Origin: Candidatus Eiseniibacteriota bacterium
Lineage (GTDB): Bacteria > Eisenbacteria > RBG-16-71-46 > CAIMUX01
DNA length: 64,000 nt
Direction of reading: 5' to 3'
Assembly: GCA_016712505.1 (NCBI GenBank)
Contig: JADJQY010000002.1
Span: 1,015,016-1,079,015, forward strand
In this document: piece after piece, positions 8,424-16,152 of the stretch
How the letters are laid out: each line of letters starts with the position of its first letter
Numbering within the stretch: the first letter of the stretch is position 1
Program-made: the position numbers and the translations under genes
The notes under the pieces: generated by a model
The model's database searches: none
The model's input: only the letters and a program-made list of their open reading frames with translations
What the model was told of the DNA's origin: nothing

Positions 8424-8794
8424 CGCGCCTGGATTCCGTCGCGCCCCTTCTGCATCAGGCGCGGCGCCAGCTCGCCCGCGGGCAGGCGGTCGCGGTTGTG
8501 CACGAAGTCGAGGAGCATCGGCAGATTGAGGCCGGAAACGAAGTAGGTTTCCGGGCGGCGGCGACGGACTGCGTCACAGGCGAAGGAGCAGCTGCCGCCG
8601 AAGAGGTCGACGAAGAGAAAGACCGGACCATCGCCGTCGGCCAGGAACTCCTCGACCCGTCGTTCCAGGCTCTCGGCCGAGCAGTCGCTGTTGGAGAGCG
8701 CGAGCAGACCATCGAGCGGCCCGACGATCGACTCCGCCGTCCGCTTGAATTCGGCGCCCAGGGCGCCGTGAGTGACCAGCACGCCGCGGATCAT
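8420..8794 (-). CDS. PTS mannose-family EIIA component
   Basis: A 124-residue EIIA-Man domain. The start at 8794 (MIRGVLVTHGALG) is preferred because GGAG lies five bases upstream; a GTG two codons earlier overlaps the hprK stop. His9 in VTHG is the predicted phosphorylation site. LFVDLFGGSCSFACDAV matches the family's second conserved block. It accepts phosphate from HPr and passes it to EIIB. It is a separate protein, not the EIIAB fusion of enteric bacteria. Confidence 0.92.
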   Translation of the reverse strand: MIRGVLVTHGALGAEFKRTAESIVGPLDGLLALSNSDCSAESLERRVEEFLADGDGPVFLFVDLFGGSCSFACDAVRRRRPETYFVSGLNLPMLLDFVHNRDRLPAGELAPRLMQKGRDGIQAR

Positions 8795-8796
8795 GC

Positions 8797-9750
8797 TCAC
8801 TCCAGGTCGTCTCGCGCCAGCACCTGCAGGTTCGCCTTTCGGCGCATCATCTCGAGCAGGTGTTCGTTGAAGTGGCGCGCCGGGTCGTAGCCGTACGCCT
8901 TGACCAGATAGTTGAGCGCAATCGTCTCCACGATCACGGTGATGTTCTTCCCGGGAAAGATCGGGACGATGACCAGGGGGATCTCCAGATCGAGGATCTT
9001 GGTCGTCCGATCGGTCAGTCCGACCCGCTCGTAGTCCGTTTCCTTGTTCCACTCCTGCAGATTGACCTCGACCTCGACCCGCTTCTGCGCCCGGATGGCG
9101 CGGATGCCGAAGATCGACTGCACATCGATGATTCCGATGCCGCGGATCTCCATGCAGTGTCGGAGCAGTTCGTTCCCCGCCCCGATCAGGACCGACGCCT
9201 TGCGTTTGATCGTGACCACGTCGTCGGCCACCAACCGGTGCCCGCGTTCGACCAGATCGAGCGCGCACTCGCTCTTCCCGATCGCGCTCCGCCCCGAAAT
9301 GAGCAGCCCGACGCCGTAGACGTCGACCAGGGTAGCGTGCACGCTGGTCACCGGCGCAAACGACTCTTCGAGGAAGGCGGTCAACCGATGGACCAGGTTC
9401 GAGGTGTCGAGCCGCGTGCGCAGGATCGGAATCGAGCGCTCGCGCGCGATCTCGAGCAAGAGCGGAGGCGGTTCGAGGTGGCTGGTGATCATCACGCAGG
9501 GGAGATCGAACTGCAGCGGGAAGCTCAGCGCCTCGCGCAGGGCTTCCGGCGCGAGGCGCTTCAAGTACAGGATCTCGGTCTGCCCGAAGATCAGGATCCG
9601 CTCCCACATGAAGTTCTCCAGGAACCCCACGAAGACCAGACCCGGACGATTCAGGTCGACGGTCGTGATCGGCTGCCGGCCGTTCGGCTGGGTGAGGCAC
9701 TCGAGCTCGAGTTCCTTCCCCCCGCGGGCCAGTAGCTCCACCACGGTCAT
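8797..9750 (-). CDS. hprK: HPr kinase/phosphorylase
   Basis: A 317-residue bifunctional enzyme that phosphorylates and dephosphorylates Ser46 of HPr in response to metabolite levels. The N-terminal regulatory domain starts MTVVELL. The catalytic domain has the P-loop GRSAIGKSE (about residues 152-160), LVADDVVTIKR and the signature GIIDVQSIFGIRAIR. A GTG three codons upstream is an alternative start. It lies between hpf and the EIIA gene. Finding hprK in the same operon as HPr and a Man-type EII, together with rpoN, suggests regulatory as well as transport use of the phosphorelay. Confidence 0.95.
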   Translation of the reverse strand: MTVVELLARGGKELELECLTQPNGRQPITTVDLNRPGLVFVGFLENFMWERILIFGQTEILYLKRLAPEALREALSFPLQFDLPCVMITSHLEPPPLLLEIARERSIPILRTRLDTSNLVHRLTAFLEESFAPVTSVHATLVDVYGVGLLISGRSAIGKSECALDLVERGHRLVADDVVTIKRKASVLIGAGNELLRHCMEIRGIGIIDVQSIFGIRAIRAQKRVEVEVNLQEWNKETDYERVGLTDRTTKILDLEIPLVIVPIFPGKNITVIVETIALNYLVKAYGYDPARHFNEHLLEMMRRKANLQVLARDDLE

Positions 9751-9766
9751 CGCGCTCACGCCGGAC

Positions 9767-10309
9767 CTACTCGGGCTCGACCAGGCCGAAGTTGCCATCG
9801 GAGCGGATGTAGACCAGGGCCCAGTTCCCGCTCTTCTGGTTCTTGAACATGAGGAAGTCGAAGTCGCGCTCGCGCAGTTCGCGGATCGCCTCCTCGACCA
9901 GCATCGGCTTCGGTGCGTACTTGGGGGAGCGCACCACCACCGGCGCGAACTCCTCCTCGACCTCGACCTCCGCCAGCTCGGCCTCCTCGACCACGGCGTG
10001 GCTCGGAACCGGGCGGCGCAGCTTCCGGTCCTTGAGTCGGGCGGCGTACTTCTTGACCTGGGCTTCCATCCGGTCAACCACGTGATCGATGGAGGACATC
10101 ATGTCGGTCGATTCCTCGCGGCTGATCAGCTCGGTCCCGTTGGCGTGCAACGTGAGTTCCGCGATCTGTCGGTACTTCTCCTCCGCCAGTACCAGGTGCG
10201 CCTCGGTGATCCGATCGAAGTACTTCGAGAGCTTGGAAATCCGTTTCTCGGCGAACTCCTTCACCTCTCCCGTCAGTTTGAATCTCCGTCCGGTCGTCGT
10301 GATCTCCAT
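9767..10309 (-). CDS. hpf: Ribosome hibernation promoting factor, long form
   Basis: A 180-residue protein that dimerises ribosomes into inactive 100S particles in slow growth. Residues 1-105 form the ribosome-binding domain (MEITTTGRRFKLTGEVKEFAEKR, then ADLTLHA-like AELTLHA). An acidic linker follows (EEAELAEVEVEEEF). Residues about 120-180 form the dimerisation tail (KPMLVEEAIRELRERDFDFLMFKN). The tail makes it the long form. It sits after rpoN, as in many bacteria, with a hairpin-rich spacer between. Confidence 0.95.
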   Translation of the reverse strand: MEITTTGRRFKLTGEVKEFAEKRISKLSKYFDRITEAHLVLAEEKYRQIAELTLHANGTELISREESTDMMSSIDHVVDRMEAQVKKYAARLKDRKLRRPVPSHAVVEEAELAEVEVEEEFAPVVVRSPKYAPKPMLVEEAIRELRERDFDFLMFKNQKSGNWALVYIRSDGNFGLVEPE

Positions 10310-10326
10310 CAGAGCCTCCCTTTGCT

Positions 10327-10399
10327 GGGGTCCCGGCGTTTGCCTGGACCCCCCACCTTCGCTGGGGCATCACGCGGCGGATCGAGCTCGATCCGCCGC
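10327..10399. repeat. Hairpin array between rpoN and hpf, with a 26-bp perfect palindrome
   Basis: Within about 75 bp there are three inverted repeats: GGGGTCC 10327-10333 with GGACCCC 10346-10352; CCCCA 10351-10355 with TGGGG 10363-10367; and a perfect 26-bp palindrome at 10374-10399 with half-site GCGGCGGATCGAG. In RNA these would fold into successive stems between the rpoN and hpf coding regions. A processing site, attenuator or REP-like element is possible. Confidence 0.7.
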
Positions 10400-10404
10400 C
10401 CCAA

Positions 10405-11886
10405 TCACGCTGCCCGCGAACGCCGCCTGCCCGATCCCGGAATCGACCGCTTCGACTCCGAGCGGCGGAACTGCGCCCGCTCGATCTTCAGTTGTTCGCG
10501 ATATTTGGCCACCGTGCGCCGAGCGATCGAAACCCCCTCCTTGGCCAGTTGCCGCGCGATCGCCTCGTCCGACCAGGGGTGGGCGTGATCCTCCGCCTGG
10601 ATCAGGACGCGGATCCGTTCCCGCACCGCGCGGGCCGACAGATCCTCCCCCTCCAGGGAGGTGACCCGGCTGGAGAAGAAGAATTTCAGCGGGTAGATGC
10701 CGCGCGGGGTCTGCACATACTTGCCCGCCGTGACCCGCGCCACCGTCGACTCGTGCAGGCCGACCTGCCCCGCGATCGAGCGCAGGGTCATCGGCTTGAG
10801 ATGGTCGATACCGTGTTCGAGAAACTCCCGCTGCTCGGAGGCGATCGAACGCATCACCCGCAACATCGTGTCGCGCCGACGGTCGAGCGCCTGGATCAGC
10901 CAGCGGGCCGAGCGCGCGCGCTCCCGCACGAAGGTCCGCGCATCCACGCGCATCTGCTCCCTTTCGGTCGCGGGTCCCGCCGCGCCGTCCACCCCACCGG
11001 CCCCCTCGGTTCCGCTCGGTCCCTCGAGCAGTTTCCGACAGTAGCCGCTCAGCCGAAGTCTGGGAACCTGTCGATCGTTCACCCACACCTCGTATCCCGA
11101 CCCGACCTGGTCGACCATCAGGTCGGGGTAAATGTAGCGCACCTCACCGGCGTCGACCAGTCGTCCCGGACAGGGGCTCAAGCGCCGGATCTGGGCACAG
11201 GCCCGGTCCACCTCGGCCGCGCCGACGTGGAGCGCGCGCGCGATCTCAGCGAACCGACCGTGGAGCAGCGCCTCGTGCTGCTGGATCACGATCCGCTCGG
11301 CCAGGCTCCCTGCCAGGCCGCGGGCACGCAACTGGAGGACGAGGCACTCCGGCAGGTCGCGGGCGCCGACTCCGGCCGGCTCGAGCGATTGGAGCAGATC
11401 CAGCCCCCGCTCGACCTCGGCCGGCGCGGCGCCGAGTTGCACGGACGCCTCCTCCAAGCTGCAGGCCAGGTACCCCCTCCCATCGAGGCAACCGACGAGG
11501 TACTCCGCGGTCCGACGAGTCTCGAGGCCGACCACCCGGAGCGCGATCTGGGCCAGAAGCTGCGCCCCCAGCGAGTATGCAACGGCGGGCGCCTCCTCCT
11601 CCGACCGCCAGAGTTCGAGCTGGCCGCGAGGCACCAGCGGCTCGTCGTCGGCCCGGAGCCAGGAACGATCGTCCTCCTCCGCCTCGGCCGGTTCGGGCTC
11701 GGGCGCACTGAGCCCGGCCGTTGCCTCCTCGTCCACCTCCAGGAGCGGGTTCGACAGGAGTTCCTCCTCGACCAGCGATGAGAGTTCCTCGGTCGGTACC
11801 TGCAAGAACCGGAGTGCGACTTGCACGCCCGGGTGGAGCTTGAGTCCGTTGTTGAGATGTGTGTCCAGACGCGGTCCCTGGCGCAT
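10405..11886 (-). CDS. rpoN: RNA polymerase sigma-54 factor
   Basis: A 493-residue sigma factor for enhancer-dependent promoters. The start at 11886 (MRQGPRLDTHLNNGLKLHPG) follows GGGGAGG. Region I is the N-terminal leucine-rich helix region (ALRFLQVPTEELSSLVEEEL, then LLSNPLLEV). An acidic region II follows, then the core-binding domain. The C-terminal DNA-binding part holds the RpoN box ARRTVAKYRE near residue 455. A Gly/Ala-rich insert (EGAGGVDGAAGPATER) near residue 315 is unusual. Neighbours lptB and hpf match the widely conserved lptB-rpoN-hpf order. Confidence 0.96.
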   Translation of the reverse strand: MRQGPRLDTHLNNGLKLHPGVQVALRFLQVPTEELSSLVEEELLSNPLLEVDEEATAGLSAPEPEPAEAEEDDRSWLRADDEPLVPRGQLELWRSEEEAPAVAYSLGAQLLAQIALRVVGLETRRTAEYLVGCLDGRGYLACSLEEASVQLGAAPAEVERGLDLLQSLEPAGVGARDLPECLVLQLRARGLAGSLAERIVIQQHEALLHGRFAEIARALHVGAAEVDRACAQIRRLSPCPGRLVDAGEVRYIYPDLMVDQVGSGYEVWVNDRQVPRLRLSGYCRKLLEGPSGTEGAGGVDGAAGPATEREQMRVDARTFVRERARSARWLIQALDRRRDTMLRVMRSIASEQREFLEHGIDHLKPMTLRSIAGQVGLHESTVARVTAGKYVQTPRGIYPLKFFFSSRVTSLEGEDLSARAVRERIRVLIQAEDHAHPWSDEAIARQLAKEGVSIARRTVAKYREQLKIERAQFRRSESKRSIPGSGRRRSRAA

Positions 11887-11920
11887 CCTTGCCTCCCCTA
11901 AGTGAAGTCCGTCCGTCGAA

Positions 11921-12736
11921 TCAGAGTCGGAAGTTCTCCCCCAGGTACAACTTTCGCGCCCGTTCATCCCCGGCGATCTGTTCCGCGTTGCCGGTCAGCA
12001 GAATTTTCCCGTCGTAGATGAGATACGCCCGGTCGGTGGCGGAAAGCGTCTCGCGGACGCTGTGATCGGTGATCAGCACGCCGAGCCCGCGCAGCTTGAG
12101 CCCGACGATGATTTGCTGGATCTCGTGCACCGCGATCGGATCGATGCCCACGAACGGCTCGTCGAGCAGAATGAACGACGGCCGAGTGACGAGCGCGCGA
12201 CTGATCTCGACTCTTCGGCGCTCCCCACCGGAAAGGTTGAGCCCCTTGCGGTCGCGGAGCTGCCAGATGTCGAGGTCTTTGAGCAAGGTCTCGCACCGCT
12301 CCTCCCGCTCATCCCGGGTCAGCTTGAGCGTCTCCAGGATGGCCAGCACATTCTCGCGCACCGTGAGGCGACGGAAAATCGAAGGCTCCTGCGCGAGGTA
12401 GCCGATGCCGAGCCGCGCCCGTCGATACATCGGCAGGCGACTGATGTCCCGGCCGGCCAAGGTGATCCGGCCCGACTTGGGACCGAGGAGACCGACGATC
12501 ATGTAGAACGTGGTGGTCTTGCCCGCCCCGTTGGGGCCGAGCAGACCGACCACTTCTCCCGGCGCGACGCGGAGACTCACCCCGTCGACCACCCGGCGCC
12601 GACCGTACTCCTTCACCAGCTCGTGCGCCTCCAGCGCGCCGTCCGGCGCCGGTCGCACCCCGGATTCGGCCGACGCGGCCTGGTTTGACATCGCCTGGGC
12701 CGCCGCCGCCTGGGCCGCTGCCAGCTCGGAACTCAA
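11921..12736 (-). CDS. lptB: LPS export ABC transporter ATPase LptB
   Basis: The cytoplasmic ATPase that powers LPS extraction from the inner membrane. A TTG start at 12736 is chosen because GAGGAG lies upstream and the codon overlaps the lptC stop. It gives 271 residues with a 35-residue Ala/Gln-rich N-terminal extension; ATG at 12691 is the alternative. Motifs are Walker A GLLGPNGAGKTTTFYMIVGL, Q-loop YLAQEPSIFRRLTVREN, signature LSGGERRRVEI, Walker B FILLDEPFVGIDP and the switch His in ITDHSV. This FMI/F-type sequence is typical of LptB rather than other ABC ATPases. Confidence 0.96.
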   Translation of the reverse strand: MSSELAAAQAAAAQAMSNQAASAESGVRPAPDGALEAHELVKEYGRRRVVDGVSLRVAPGEVVGLLGPNGAGKTTTFYMIVGLLGPKSGRITLAGRDISRLPMYRRARLGIGYLAQEPSIFRRLTVRENVLAILETLKLTRDEREERCETLLKDLDIWQLRDRKGLNLSGGERRRVEISRALVTRPSFILLDEPFVGIDPIAVHEIQQIIVGLKLRGLGVLITDHSVRETLSATDRAYLIYDGKILLTGNAEQIAGDERARKLYLGENFRL

Positions 12737-13311
12737 CGCGTCTCCTCCTCCTCGAGCAGCGCGGCCGGGTCGGTGCCGCGCAGGGTGATCACCAGATTCT
12801 TCTCGATCACGTAGCTCTTCAGGTCCGGGTCGGCATCGAAGCCGGTCCCGGTGATGTAGTCCTTTCCGTGGTAGAAACGGAAGAACGACTGGGTGGTCAC
12901 CCGTTGCCGCACCGGGTCCCAACGGAGCACGTCAGTCTCGAGCCGATCTCCCTCGGAGGTCACCACCACGACCGAATCTTGCGCCAGCAGAGTCGTGGCC
13001 CGGCTGTCGATCTCGCCGCGCTTGCTGGTCAGGGTCGAGCGCACGCTGTCCTGTCCATCGAAGAAGTCGACCCGTAGTCGCTCGAGCTGGACCGGGTCGG
13101 TGCTGTTGGCCGTCTGTCCCCGGTCGGAGTGAAGGACCCACTGTAGCCCGCGATCGGTCACCTGGCGCATCACCACGCCACGCAGCTCCTGCTGGGGCAA
13201 GGTTTCACCGGTGCCGGTCGGCGGGGGGTCTGGCGGCGGAGTCTCCCGCGTGCACGCGGTCAGGACCAGGGCGAGAATCAGCGCCGTCTCCAGCCTCCCC
13301 GGGGGACGCAT
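12733..13311 (-). CDS. lptC: LptC-like LPS export lipoprotein
   Basis: About 192 residues from ATG at 13311. The N-terminus is a lipoprotein signal, ALILALVLTAC, with Cys after Leu-Thr-Ala, so it would be lipid-anchored rather than bitopic. The rest is a beta-rich LptC-type domain (RVDFFDGQDSVRSTLTSKRG, then GDRLETDVLRWDPVRQRV). LptC moves LPS from LptBFG to the periplasmic bridge. The start lies inside the end of the acyltransferase gene and the stop overlaps lptB. No lptA gene sits between lptC and lptB, unlike in proteobacteria. Confidence 0.82.
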   Translation of the reverse strand: MRPPGRLETALILALVLTACTRETPPPDPPPTGTGETLPQQELRGVVMRQVTDRGLQWVLHSDRGQTANSTDPVQLERLRVDFFDGQDSVRSTLTSKRGEIDSRATTLLAQDSVVVVTSEGDRLETDVLRWDPVRQRVTTQSFFRFYHGKDYITGTGFDADPDLKSYVIEKNLVITLRGTDPAALLEEEETR

Positions 13312-14236
13312 CCCCCCAGGTCTCGCCGGGCCGGTCCTTCCACCTGTTCTCGAACCAGGGCCACTGCTCTGGAGCACTCCGGATCATCCTCTCTAGCGCT
13401 TCGTTCATCCGGCGGGTTGCCCGGACCACCGCGTCGTGCCTCTCCCCATCCCGCTCGGCCAGCTCGGGCCGGAGGAAACGGACACGATAGCGGCCGTCCG
13501 CATCGGTCCACAAGGCCGCGGGCAGCAACCACGCATCCCCGGCGAGAGCCAGGCGAGCGGCCCCCGCGGCCTGGCGGCACCGCACCCCAAAGAATCGGCC
13601 GGAAACCGCGGTACCGCGAGGAACTCGATCGATCAGGAGACCGACCACATTCCCGCGCCGCAGCGCCCGAACCGCCGGCCCGAGCCCCTGCTCGACCGGA
13701 AGCGGAACCACCCCGACCGCACGGCGCAACTCCCCGATAGCACGGTCGAGGCCCGGCGGCTCGACCGTGCGATAGAGAACGTGCATCCTGCACTCTGGAC
13801 GGGGGGATGTGGCCAGCCAGTACGCCAGCACCCCACCCAGGAGTTCCCAGTTTCCGAAGTGACCGGTCACCAGCACGATCCCGCGCCCCGACGCGACCGC
13901 CTCCCGCCAGTGCTCCTCCCCTTCGACCTCGAGCCCGCGAACCGTCGCGGCGAGGTCGATCCGGTCGAGGCGAAGGAACGAAACGCCCGCCCCGGCGATC
14001 CAGCGGAACACTTGGCGGGTCACGCCGCGTCGCCAGGCGAGGTCGCGCTCGGGAAAGGCGGCCGCGAGGTGCGCCTCGGCCCGGGCCCGATGGCGGCGGA
14101 GCATGCACCAGGCAAGGTCTCCGAAACGGCGGGCGAACCAGCGCGAAACCGCGACCGGTCCGCGCGCCAGGGGTTGGAAAAGGAACGAGAGCGCGCGAAA
14201 GCGGAGCGCGCGCAGAATCCGTTTCCGGGAGCGCAC
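13205..14236 (-). CDS. LpxL/HtrB-family lipid A acyltransferase
   Basis: A 343-residue protein of the lysophospholipid/lipid A late acyltransferase family, which adds a secondary acyl chain to Kdo2-lipid IVA at the inner membrane. The catalytic HX4E motif is present as HFGNWE in VLVTGHFGNWELLG. RGNVVGLLIDRVPRG and the C-terminal WPWFENRWKDRP (normally QW.W.H.RWK) also match. The N-terminus is basic and amphipathic. Its last about 35 codons overlap the lptC start in another frame. Neighbours are all Kdo/LPS genes, supporting a lipid A role. Confidence 0.88.
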   Translation of the reverse strand: MRSRKRILRALRFRALSFLFQPLARGPVAVSRWFARRFGDLAWCMLRRHRARAEAHLAAAFPERDLAWRRGVTRQVFRWIAGAGVSFLRLDRIDLAATVRGLEVEGEEHWREAVASGRGIVLVTGHFGNWELLGGVLAYWLATSPRPECRMHVLYRTVEPPGLDRAIGELRRAVGVVPLPVEQGLGPAVRALRRGNVVGLLIDRVPRGTAVSGRFFGVRCRQAAGAARLALAGDAWLLPAALWTDADGRYRVRFLRPELAERDGERHDAVVRATRRMNEALERMIRSAPEQWPWFENRWKDRPGETWGDASPGEAGDGADSRPGPDRVHAGDSAARPPADRHR

Positions 14237-14245
14237 CCGGCCGCT

Positions 14246-15262
14246 TCAGGCTCCCTTGAGCTTCAGGCAGTCGTGGAGATGGATCACGCCGATCGCGCGC
14301 CCCCCCGCGTCGGTCACGATCAGGGAGGTGATCGCTCCACCCGGGTTGCGCTCCATCGCCGCCACGGCACTCGCGACCAGGGCGTCGGCGGCGATCGTCT
14401 TCGGGTGCGGGGTCATCACCTCGCGCACCGAGAGCCCGTCGACCTTGCCGTGCCGGTGGACGATCCGGCGGATGTCGCCGTCGGTCAGGATGCCGGCCAG
14501 GGTGCCGTCAGGCGCCTCGACCGTCGTCATGCCGAGCTTCTTCGCCACCATAACCACCAGCGCGTCGCGCAGCGAGGCATCGTCCCGCACCCGCGGTAGC
14601 TCGTCGCCGCGGCGCATCACCTCGTCGACGCGGCTGGCCACCTGCGATCCGATCACCCCACCCGGATGGAGAAAGGCCAGTTCCTCGGGTCCGAAGCCGC
14701 GCCGAACGTAGAGCGCGGTGACCAGCAAGTCGCCCAGAACGGAGAAGACGGTCGAGCTGGTGGTCGGGACCATGGAGAGCGGCCCGGCCTCCTCGATGGC
14801 GCCGAGGGCGAGGGACACCGCCGCGCCGCGCGCCAGACGCGACGACGGCGCGCAGGTGACTGCCACGTAGCGGATCGGCATCCGTTCGAAGATCGGCAAG
14901 AGGGCGTTCAGCTCGGCGCTCTCCCCGCTCTTGGAGAGGAAGAGGCCGACGTCTCCCGGCTCGACCAGACCCAGATCGCCGTGGACCGCCTCGGTCGGAT
15001 GGAGAAAGACCGACTTGGTGCCGGTCGAACGGAACGAGGCCGCGATCCGCCGTGCGACCAGGCCCGACTTGCCGACGCCGGAAACCAGGATTCGCCCTTC
15101 CGCCGTCGCCAGCAGATCGACCGCCGCGACGTAGGCCGGGCCGTCGATCACCGCGCGCAGCAGCTCGAGACCGCGCAGCTCGGTGGCCAGAACCCGGTGC
15201 GAGAGGGCCCGCAACTCCTCGGCATGGCTGTCGTGCGCCGTGGGGAGCACCGGCGTCCTCAC
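14246..15262 (-). CDS. kdsD: Arabinose-5-phosphate isomerase (SIS plus two CBS domains)
   Basis: Converts ribulose-5-phosphate to arabinose-5-phosphate, the first step to Kdo. GTG at 15262 overlaps the kdsA stop (GTGA) and gives 338 residues. The SIS domain includes ILVSGVGKSGLVARRIAASF and FLSKSGESAELNALLP. Two CBS motifs follow (MTTVEAPDGTLAGILTDGDI and SLIVTDAGGRAIGVIHLHDC). Domain order and length match KdsD. Pairing with kdsA, kdsB and lpt genes supports the assignment over the similar GutQ. Confidence 0.95.
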   Translation of the reverse strand: MRTPVLPTAHDSHAEELRALSHRVLATELRGLELLRAVIDGPAYVAAVDLLATAEGRILVSGVGKSGLVARRIAASFRSTGTKSVFLHPTEAVHGDLGLVEPGDVGLFLSKSGESAELNALLPIFERMPIRYVAVTCAPSSRLARGAAVSLALGAIEEAGPLSMVPTTSSTVFSVLGDLLVTALYVRRGFGPEELAFLHPGGVIGSQVASRVDEVMRRGDELPRVRDDASLRDALVVMVAKKLGMTTVEAPDGTLAGILTDGDIRRIVHRHGKVDGLSVREVMTPHPKTIAADALVASAVAAMERNPGGAITSLIVTDAGGRAIGVIHLHDCLKLKGA

Positions 15263-16152
15263 TCGATCCCGACCGGATCGTCGCGATCGATGTAGCGAGC
15301 CTGCAGCCGCTTCCACTCGAGCATCTCCTCGAGGAAGTCGGCCACCCCGGCCAGCGGCAATTGCGTCGTGGCGTCGGAGAGGGCACGGGCCGGATCGGGG
15401 TGGGTCTCGAGGAAGAGACCATCCGCCCCGGCTGCGATCGCCGCGCGGGCCAGCGGGCGCGCATACCGCCGATCTCCTCCCACTCCGGGGTGCTGAAGCG
15501 AGTGGGTCACGTCGTAGACCACCGTCGGAGGGGCCGCGACCTCGGAAGCGGCGCGCACCGTCCGCAGCACCGGGAAGCTCCGCATGTCGACCACCAGATT
15601 GTGGTAGCCGAAGCTCGCCCCGCGCTCGGTCATCCAGACCTCCGCCTCGGGGCGCGCGGCGCGGATCTTGTCGACCACCCGCTGCATGTCATCCGGGGCC
15701 ATGAACTGCCCATTCTTCACATTCACCGCCGGCGCGGCCAGCGCGGCAGCCTGGAGGAGCCGCGTCTGCCGACAGAGAAACGCCGGAATCTGCAGACAGT
15801 CGGCGACCGACGCCGCCTCCCGCACCTCGGCGCGGCAGTGCACGTCGGTCAGGACGGCCAGACCGAGTTCGGCCTTCGCCGCCGCGAGGATGGCCAGCGC
15901 CTCGTCATCGCCCGGACCGGTGTAGGAATCGACCGCGCTCCGATTGTCTTTGCGGTAGGACGCCTTGAAGAGCAGCCGGATGCCGAGGCGGTCGGTGATC
16001 TCGCGCAACCGCCCGGCGAGGTCGAAGATCATCGCCCGCCCCTCGACCACGCAGGGACCGGCGATCACGAACAGCTCCTCGGCCCCGAGCGGGAGGCCGA
16101 GCACCGTGGGTCGACCGACCCTCCGCGCCCCCGTCTGGTTCCCGGCGCTCAT
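15259..16152 (-). CDS. kdsA: Kdo-8-phosphate synthase
   Basis: Condenses PEP with arabinose-5-phosphate. The start at 16152 overlaps the pyrG stop (ATGA) and gives 297 residues, the usual size. Motifs are FVIAGPCVVEG, FKASYRKDNRS, VLTDVH and VNVKNGQFMAPDDM, with TERGASFGYHNLVVDMRSFP in the barrel. Cytoplasmic. With kdsD and kdsB it covers Kdo synthesis except for the Kdo-8-phosphate phosphatase (kdsC), which is not in this window. Confidence 0.96.
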   Translation of the reverse strand: MSAGNQTGARRVGRPTVLGLPLGAEELFVIAGPCVVEGRAMIFDLAGRLREITDRLGIRLLFKASYRKDNRSAVDSYTGPGDDEALAILAAAKAELGLAVLTDVHCRAEVREAASVADCLQIPAFLCRQTRLLQAAALAAPAVNVKNGQFMAPDDMQRVVDKIRAARPEAEVWMTERGASFGYHNLVVDMRSFPVLRTVRAASEVAAPPTVVYDVTHSLQHPGVGGDRRYARPLARAAIAAGADGLFLETHPDPARALSDATTQLPLAGVADFLEEMLEWKRLQARYIDRDDPVGIE

